Made by a program: the position numbers and the translations under genes
Notes under the pieces: model-generated
What the model was told of the DNA's origin: nothing
Seen by the model: only the letters and a program-made list of their open reading frames with translations
The model's database searches: none
From: Baffinella frigidus
Lineage: Eukaryota > Cryptophyceae > Cryptomonadales > Baffinellaceae
NCBI GenBank assembly: GCA_026770585.1
Contig: MU646590.1
Location: forward strand, 430,892-440,913
Direction: 5' to 3'
DNA: 10,022 bases
Shown here: piece by piece, positions 6,104-10,022 of the stretch
Numbering within the stretch: the stretch's first letter is position 1
Layout of the letters: each line of letters opens with the position of its first letter

Positions 6104-6204
6104 TCCCTTAAGTGCCCATGCCTCCAAATTTGGCGGCCAAGAGGTCCTAGGCAGGTCCTGGGGCCCTACGGTAGGGCGTATGAGCCTACTGGTCACTTAA
6201 GGGA
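6104..6204 (-). mobile_element. Family 3 MITE, copy 2
   Basis: It spans 101 bp with TA duplications (6102-6103 and 6205-6206) and termini TCCCTTAAGTGCCC and GGTCACTTAAGGGA. It is inverted relative to 4761-4861, with CCAAATTTGGCGGCC on the left and GGGCCCTACGGTAGGGCG on the right. Confidence 0.9.
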
Positions 6205-6322
6205 TAGCTATACCGCCCCCCTGCGCCCTGCTGCGAAAACGTGCGTGCTGCCGTACTACGTTCAATAAAGCTCCAATAGCTCCAAGAGCAACCCCCGCAA
6301 ACACCGCCCCAGCGACGCCCAT
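6197..6322 (-). CDS. 41-residue glycine-zipper-like hydrophobic ORF
   Basis: From ATG 6322-6320 the minus strand reads MGVAGAVFAGVALGAIGALL, then NVVRQHARFRSR, and stops at a TAA contributed by the terminal repeat of the adjacent family 3 element. The first 23 residues form a hydrophobic helix with repeated small-xxx-small spacing, followed by a basic tail, like a single-pass membrane peptide. Codons are more A/T-ending (GGA GCT ATT GGA GCT TTA TTG) than in the GC-rich surroundings. No homologue is recognised, and the upstream side is a G-run and a family 2 repeat. It may be an exon fragment truncated by the MITE insertion, or chance. Confidence 0.2.
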   Translation of the reverse strand: MGVAGAVFAGVALGAIGALLNVVRQHARFRSRAQGGGIAIP

Positions 6323-6361
6323 CGGCAGCGCCCCCCCCCCTTCCCCCGCAAGAGTAACGCA

Positions 6362-6482
6362 GCCGCGATCCTCTGTACAGCGGGGCTTGATGCGATCCGA
6401 AAGGAAGCACGGCCTTTCTACAGAACCAGTTCCGGTGTCCGCCTATGTTGGGAGCTCGAAGAACCTGAAGGACCTCAAGGAC
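6362..6482 (-). repeat. Family 2 dispersed repeat, copy c
   Basis: It is the inverted match to 5611-5736. It runs from GCCGCGATCCTCTGTACAG through CGAAAGGAAGCACGGCC, TTCCGGTGTCCGCCTATG and GAGCTCGAAGAACC to about 6482. Confidence 0.8.
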
Positions 6483-6891
6483 CAAGAGCAACTTCGCGGG
6501 TTCTGGCCTACAGTAGGAGGTCCTAGGCAACCCCGTAGGCGCAACTACCCCATTTTTAGTCCATTACTCCATTCGCGTGGCCTCAGCAGGCACCAGGCAC
6601 GCGGCAGAGCGGGTCGACCCCCGTCGAACCCTTCCGTCCGACCTGCGAGCGCGGGGGGGGCGTCAGCGAGCAGCCTCGGGTGCATCGGGTCGCTGTTCCG
6701 TTTGAAACCCTCTGTGCGGGCGCGGGGGTTCAGGCTTCCAGACAGCACAGCCGCGAGCGCCGGGGGGGTCAGACCACCAGACTCTTCCACACGAGTTCAC
6801 ACCTCCAGACAGGGGCGCGGGGGGTCAGCCCCCAGACAGGACAGCCGTGGACGGCGGAAGAGGCGGGGGCGGTGGGGGGTACGGCAACTTC
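6483..6891. repeat. GC-rich diverged repeat tract, no gene called
   Basis: Words of the type GCGCGGGGGGGTCAG and CCAGACAGCACAGCC recur between 6650 and 6845. The minus-strand translation repeats PPALA and RTEGF, showing a degenerate internal duplication of roughly 80-100 bp. Open frames exist on both strands, but their residues are those of the repeats and I see no domain. Confidence 0.45.
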
Positions 6892-6893
6892 TA

Positions 6894-7111
6894 CAGGGGT
6901 ACCTCGCTTATCCCGTAAGTGCCCAGTAGGCTCATACGCCCTACCGTAGGGCCCTAGGACCTGCCTAGGGCTTCCACGGGCGATTATTCGCCCGTTGGTC
7001 ACTTAAGGGATAAGAAAGCACCCCCCTCCCTAGAACCACCGTAGGGCCCTAGGCATAGGCCTACTGTAGGGTCCTAGGAGGAGGCGCTTTCTTCTGAGCG
7101 AGGTACACCTG
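6894..7111. mobile_element. Family 1 MITE, copy G, interrupted by family 3
   Basis: Its termini are CAGGGGTACCTCGCT and GAGCGAGGTACACCTG with TA duplications (6892-6893 and 7112-7113). Removing the inner 100-bp family 3 element and one TA leaves 116 bp, the standard family 1 length. The interruption is in the left terminal repeat, 15 bp from the element's end. The core contains ACCGTAGGGCCCTAGG (7038-7053). Confidence 0.9.
6911..7010 (+). mobile_element. Family 3 MITE, copy 3, nested in family 1 copy G
   Basis: It spans 100 bp with TA duplications (6909-6910 and 7011-7012), left end TCCCGTAAGTGCCC and right end GGTCACTTAAGGGA. The left 60 bp are nearly identical to 4761-4820. The right half differs and includes a perfect hairpin ACGGGCGA-TTAT-TCGCCCGT (6976-6995). 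Confidence 0.9.
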
Positions 7112-7113
7112 TA

Positions 7114-7407
7114 CACCCTACCCCCCCGTGAACCCTAACCCCCTGCATCCTGCACTCTGCACCCCCGAAACCCCATAGGGCGAGACGGGCGAGGGCGGGG
7201 CCGCCAGCAGTCGAACCACAGAATCGAAAAGAGCCACACACCACCGGCAGATGCGTACCCACGCAGGGCTGGAGGGGGGGGTATTCAAAAGTCATTTTTT
7301 ATGGGAAATTTTTCTCGAAAGTCATTTTTTAGCACAAAACCGGCTCCAAGTACAGGCAAACGGCTCCAAGAACGAGGAAGGAATACCCCACGCAAGGGCC
7401 TGGAGTG
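7114..7407. repeat. Spacer with short direct duplications
   Basis: No gene seen. CCCACGCAGGGCTGGAGGGG followed by GGGGTAT (about 7259-7283) recurs as CCCACGCAAGGGCCTGGAG...GGGGTAT (7388-7415). AAAGTCATTTTTTA occurs twice (about 7288 and 7318) and CGGCTCCAAG twice (about 7342 and 7361). The tract looks like stacked small duplications at the edge of copy H. Short CCCTAACCCC words near 7133 are telomere-like. Confidence 0.5.
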
Positions 7408-7531
7408 GAGGGGTATCTCGCTCATCAGAAAGCGCCTCCCCCTAGGACCTTACAGTAGGCCTATGATGAGGGCCCTACGGTGGACCTAGAGGGTTGGCGT
7501 TTCTTATGAGTGAATGAGTGAGGTACCTCTG
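7408..7531. mobile_element. Family 1 MITE, copy H (diverged)
   Basis: Its ends GAGGGGTATCTCGCTCATCAG and GAGTGAGGTACCTCTG are diverged family 1 termini. TA follows the right end (7532-7533) but not the left. An 8-bp tandem duplication (TGAGTGAATGAGTGAG) in the right arm accounts for its 124-bp length. The core is in the opposite orientation to copies E-G. Confidence 0.75.
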
Positions 7532-7715
7532 TAGCTCTGGCTCAGTCGGGGTGGTTGACTACTCTGAAATTGACATGCTGGGTGTGTGAGAGAGGTTCTC
7601 GCCAAATCGGTTAGACAAACCACACGGTGGGCTTCGAGGGTTTCGGGACCCCTAGATTTAGCGGCAACGTGACCAAATCTGCATTACAAAATCCTTCAAG
7701 TTAACCGCCCACAAG

Positions 7716-7827
7716 GTAAGTTGACTTTGGATGACAGGTCCGTAGTCCACCGTGTGAATAGACTGAGACAGAGCTAGGAGGAGGAGGCCTCTCGCGCTGC
7801 AACGGCTGGCACTTTCTTTTTCTGCAG
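7716..7827 (+). other. Candidate spliceosomal intron, plus strand
   Basis: ACAAG|GTAAGTTGAC is an excellent donor, and CACTTTCTTTTTCTGCAG|ATC is an excellent polypyrimidine-tract acceptor 112 nt later. The preceding sequence is open in two frames for only 14-18 codons, so the exon is short or decayed. Downstream of the acceptor lies a degenerate family 2 fragment. The flanking coding sequence is not recognisable. Confidence 0.35.
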
Positions 7828-8126
7828 ATCTTTTCTACGGAAGGGCGAGGTGTTCGCCTATGCTGGGAGCATTTAAAACCTACAGGAACTAAACCCGAGG
7901 TGGATTATCATACACTGGGGGGTCGAGCGTGAGGAGGGGGAGGGGCGCACCCGGCCCGGCAGCCCCACCAAATTGGTGAAGACCAAATAACCTGAGGCAT
8001 AGCTACGAGGAGTAGGCCCCTCGCGCTGCAACGGCCGGGTCGGGGGTTCGAGTGTGAGGAATCTCTTATCTATCCTACCTCTTCCAGGGGGGGGGGGGGC
8101 GCACCCGGCCCGGCAGCCCCCGCGGT
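7772..8126. repeat. Diverged segmental duplication
   Basis: AGCTAGGAGGAGGAGGCC then CTCGCGCTGCAACGGC (7772-7810) recurs at 8001-8038. GTCGAGCGTGAGGA (7922-7935) and GCGCACCCGGCCCGGCAGCCCC (about 7945-7967) recur at about 8046-8059 and 8100-8120. The copies appear collinear, with about 108 bp (including family 2 copy d) extra in the first and a pyrimidine tract extra in the second. Confidence 0.7.
7828..7891 (-). repeat. Family 2 repeat, degenerate copy d
   Basis: TTTTCTACGGAAGG...GGTGTTCGCCTATGCTGGGAGC...AAACCTACAGGAACT aligns with the 6410-6475 portion of copy c (TTTCTACAGAACC...GGTGTCCGCCTATGTTGGGAGC...GAACCTGAAGGACCT). It is the most diverged copy in the window. Confidence 0.55.
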
Positions 8127-8224
8127 CCCCGGTTGCCATCGTACCCGTTAGCGCCGTTCTGCCCGGATACCCTGCGCACGCTTCAAATTTCAGCAAAATT
8201 GAAACTGTTTTTTTGGTGTCACGC

Positions 8225-8403
8225 ACCACGCCGCCTGTTCACACCTCTGCGCACCACGGCGCCTCTCACACGTCTGTCATCCACGCCGCGCCGCAAAACA
8301 CGCTGACGCAGGTACCACGCCACCTCTCACACCTCCGCGCGCACCTCGCCGCCTCCCACACGTCTGCCATCCACGACGAGAAGAAAAACTCCCCGACGCA
8401 GGT
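8225..8403. repeat. Two tandem copies of an ~89-90-bp unit
   Basis: ACCACGCCGCCTGTTCACACC...ATCCACG...CTGACGCAGGT (8225-8313) is followed directly by ACCACGCCACCTCTCACACC...ATCCACG...CCGACGCAGGT (8314-8403). Each unit contains smaller CACACSTCTG-type sub-repeats. A plus-strand frame (8054-8455) stays open across both, with SHTSVIH and SHTSAIH repeated, but nothing else supports coding. Confidence 0.7.
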
Positions 8404-8690
8404 TGGTGCTCCAGCCCTAGTGGCTGCACGTCTCGAGTCAGTGAATCCACTGTGAGATCTGTGAATTCACGCCAAGTTGAGACCCAATCAAATTGCGCAG
8501 ACGTATAGCCGCCAGGGGGCTCGATCTCGGAGAGGGGTCGAAGGGGGTGCACTGCCACGGCCCCTTCCACGCTGCGTTGACTCGGAACCTCCTCGCCGCC
8601 GAAAACGCTAAACCCTTAACCCGAATACGCGCACCTCGGCATGGCAGGTTGGCAACACTTTTCAAGGCAACACCTTTCATGATCGCGAGT
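8404..8690. other. No gene seen
   Basis: It contains small palindromes (GTGAATTCAC, about 8460-8469) and a direct repeat GGCAACACTTTTCA/GGCAACACCTTTCA (8651-8664 and 8667-8680). Open frames on both strands (for example 8493-8786 plus) lack recognisable features. Confidence 0.4.
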
Positions 8691-8937
8691 GAAACACTGG
8701 GCGTGAACCCAGCTGGTGAGGTGGGCGGGCAGCTCACCCTGGCAGCCCCGGCGGTCCCGGTCAAGACATTTCACACCCGGGATTGAAACACTGGACGCGC
8801 GTTTCAGGTTGCAAGACAAGGCTTTTCACGCCCGGGAGCGAAACACTGGGCGTGAAAATCAAGGTTCACGCGATCACGATACACCCTGATGGTGAGGTGG
8901 GCGGGCAGCTCACCCTGGCAGCCCCATCGGTCCCGGT
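8691..8937. repeat. Repeat cluster: GAAACACTGG triplet and 47-bp direct repeat
   Basis: GAAACACTGG occurs at 8691, 8785 and 8840, each preceded by a TTTCA...CGGGA-like word. GGTGAGGTGGGCGGGCAG...CGGTCCCGGT occurs at 8715-8761 and 8891-8937 with two mismatches. Around the third GAAACACTGG, TTTTCACGCCC (8823-8833) and GGGCGTGAAAA (8848-8858) make a perfect 11-bp stem with a 14-nt loop. Translations of the two long copies both read SETLGV and EVGGQLTLAAP, but in different frames of separate ORFs, so this is DNA duplication and not proof of a gene. Related GGCAGCCCC...CGGTCCC words occur at about 8111. Confidence 0.75.
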
Positions 8938-9189
8938 TTACCCTGTTTCCCCCTCGGCCCAGGCCTCCCCACCACCCCAGAATCGCCTGCTCAGGAGGCT
9001 CAGTGTCACGCCTCTGGCCAACTCACACGGCAGTCCGTTGGTGCAAAGGGCAACCGCACTCGAGCGGAGAGGGAACAACTTGAAAGGGTTCAAGCGCTTT
9101 AACCTGAACTCGAGGCCAGATTCTGGCCTTGACTGTATTGTATGTGCCGAGCGCGCTCGAAAGCGGACACGGCACACCCATCATCTGAA
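8938..9189. other. No gene called
   Basis: The plus frame 8783-9196 remains open here with Ser/Pro-rich then basic residues, including one CIVC. There is no domain I can name and it begins in the repeat cluster. An imperfect inverted repeat CGAGGCCAGATTCTGGCCTTGA is at about 9111-9132. Confidence 0.35.
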
Positions 9190-9383
9190 AAGCTAGCGCC
9201 AGCGAGGTACTTAGAGCCTACGGATTGCCTACGGTAGGAGCCCCCCTCCTACGACTTTTAAAGACCTTTTTGTTTTAAACGTCGTAGGAGGAGGGGGGGT
9301 TCCTACCGTAGGCTAAGGGGTCCAACGTCGTAGGAGGAGGGGGGGTTCCTACCGTAGGCTAAGGGGTCCGCTGGCGTTAGCTT
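9190..9383. mobile_element. Palindromic element, family 6, with 46-bp tandem duplication
   Basis: Its ends AAGCTAGCGCCAGCG (9190-9204) and CGCTGGCGTTAGCTT (9369-9383) are inverted repeats at 14 of 15 positions. The inner arms GCCTACGGTAGGAGCCCCCCTCC...ACGAC and GTCGTAGGAGGAGGGG...TTCCTACCGTAGGC are complementary. The right arm unit (9278-9323) is repeated perfectly at 9324-9369. No clear target duplication. Confidence 0.7.
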
Positions 9384-9470
9384 GTGGCATTACCCACGCG
9401 GGGACAGGTTCCCGTGTGTCTTCTCCTTCCAAACGATGATCGGGTGCGAGAGGGGGAAGAGCGCTCAACA

Positions 9471-9616
9471 ATCTCATAGGAAAACGGTTTCAATTTAAAA
9501 GTTTGGATGCAATGAAAATTACTACACGAATGCTTTAATATTACTAGTAAAACTCATCATGTGTAGTAAATTTCATTACCAGAAAGTTTTAATTTAAAAC
9601 CGTTTCCCTATGAAAT
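9471..9616. mobile_element. Foldback MITE-like element, family X copy 2
   Basis: The ends ATCTCATAGG and CCTATGAAAT begin about 60-bp inverted arms containing AACGGTTT, AATTTAAAA and ATGAAA. The centre (ACTACACGAATGCTTTAATATT...) matches the core of 680-790 at most positions, while the outer arms differ from that copy. Confidence 0.75.
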
Positions 9617-9630
9617 CGTGTGGGCCCCGA

Positions 9631-9810
9631 GGCTCGAAACGCCACAGCGAGCAAGCCCTAGGCTAGAAACGCCCCAGTGAGCAAGCTCTAGGCTAGAAAT
9701 ACCACACCGAGCCAGCCCTAGGCTAGAAATACCACAGTGAACACGCCCTAGGTTCGAAAAGCCAGAGTGAGCAAGCCCTAGGCTGGAAAGGCCAGAGTGA
9801 GCAAGTGCGC
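9631..9810. repeat. Six tandem 30-bp repeats
   Basis: Exact 30-bp periodicity with units starting at 9631, 9661, 9691, 9721, 9751 and 9781. The consensus starts GGCTAGAAACGCCACAGTG and ends GAGCAAGCCCTA. One minus-strand frame is open through all six units and reads a decapeptide of the type GLAHSGVSSL, stopping at 9610-9608. The other two minus frames contain TAG. Confidence 0.95.
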
Positions 9811-9870
9811 TGGCGGGAGGAGCGATGAGAGGTGCGGGGAGCAGGAGCGGGAGGAGGATTGGGCCCAGGG

Positions 9871-10022
9871 TCAGGGTTTGGGGTTTGGGGTTTGGGGTTT
9901 GGGGTTTGGGGTTGAAGGTTTGGTGTTTGGTGTTTGGTGTTTGGTGTTTAGGGTTTGGGATTTGGGGTTTGGGGTTTAGGGTTTTGGGTTTGGGGTTGAG
10001 GGTTTGGGGTTTGGTGTTTGGG
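9871..10022. repeat. Telomere-like heptamer array reaching the window edge
   Basis: Five successive TTTGGGG-type heptamers are followed by four TTTGGTG, then TTTAGGG and mixed variants. The G-rich strand runs 5'-3' toward the right edge, the orientation expected of a right-hand chromosome end, but the array is degenerate and could equally be interstitial. Confidence 0.85.

Noticed and set aside
6362-6929. Gene spanning 6387-6929 on the plus strand
   Set aside because: It starts in the family 2 repeat, runs through a degenerate GC-rich repeat and ends in the family 1 terminus.
8054-9196. A plus-strand repeat-protein gene
   Set aside because: The ORFs at 8054-8455, 8493-8786 and 8783-9196 lie in different frames and their similarity is explained by DNA-level duplications.
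9631-9810. CRISPR array
   Set aside because: The repeats are 30 bp and directly abutting with no spacers; the context is eukaryotic and no cas-like gene is present.

Overview
The window looks like a repeat-rich nuclear contig of a GC-rich eukaryote, most likely a green alga. The reasons are TTTAGGG-type (plant/green-algal) telomere-like arrays, short introns with GT-AG borders, GC-rich exon fragments, a TGTAA motif after one gene (the usual chlorophyte polyadenylation signal), and no operons, ribosome binding sites or long bacterial-style ORFs. The palindromic repeats here translate into peptides such as RGTSLIRK and MSEVPLY. From memory these recur in predicted proteins of the prasinophyte Cymbomonas tetramitiformis; that link is recollection and has not been checked.

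Region by region. 1-316: end of a minus-strand gene whose 118-bp intron (64-181) carries a dispersed repeat and is bounded by an 8-bp direct repeat spanning both splice junctions, like an introner insertion. 404-835: a 26-bp perfect palindrome and a foldback element (680-790). 806-1818: a duplicated segment with telomere-like words and a minus-strand coding exon for a basic SPGK-containing protein. 1846-2690: no convincing gene. 2693-3412: two plus-strand ORFs, the second (2904-3305) a likely small membrane protein. 3517-7531: a graveyard of short inverted-repeat elements. At least seven copies of a 116-118 bp palindromic family with TA target duplications (family 1) occur here, with three copies of a second 100-101 bp family with TA duplications (family 3), a family 2 repeat and a fourth palindrome. 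Several are nested with clean boundaries. Between them lie a degenerate telomere-like array (4171-4497) and a minus-strand multi-exon gene fragment (4444-5236) whose introns hold some of these elements. 7540-9180: diverged duplications, two candidate introns and tandem repeats. 9190-10022: a palindromic element with a 46-bp tandem duplication in one arm, a second copy of the 680-790 foldback family, six 30-bp tandem repeats, and a telomere-like array running off the edge.

There is no metabolic or defence system to reconstruct. The biology is the repeat ecology: small non-autonomous DNA elements inserting into each other and into introns, with a conserved internal palindrome shared by families whose ends differ. 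No transposase was seen. Most open frames over 60 codons in this window are translations of these repeats or GC-rich shadows and are not listed as genes.
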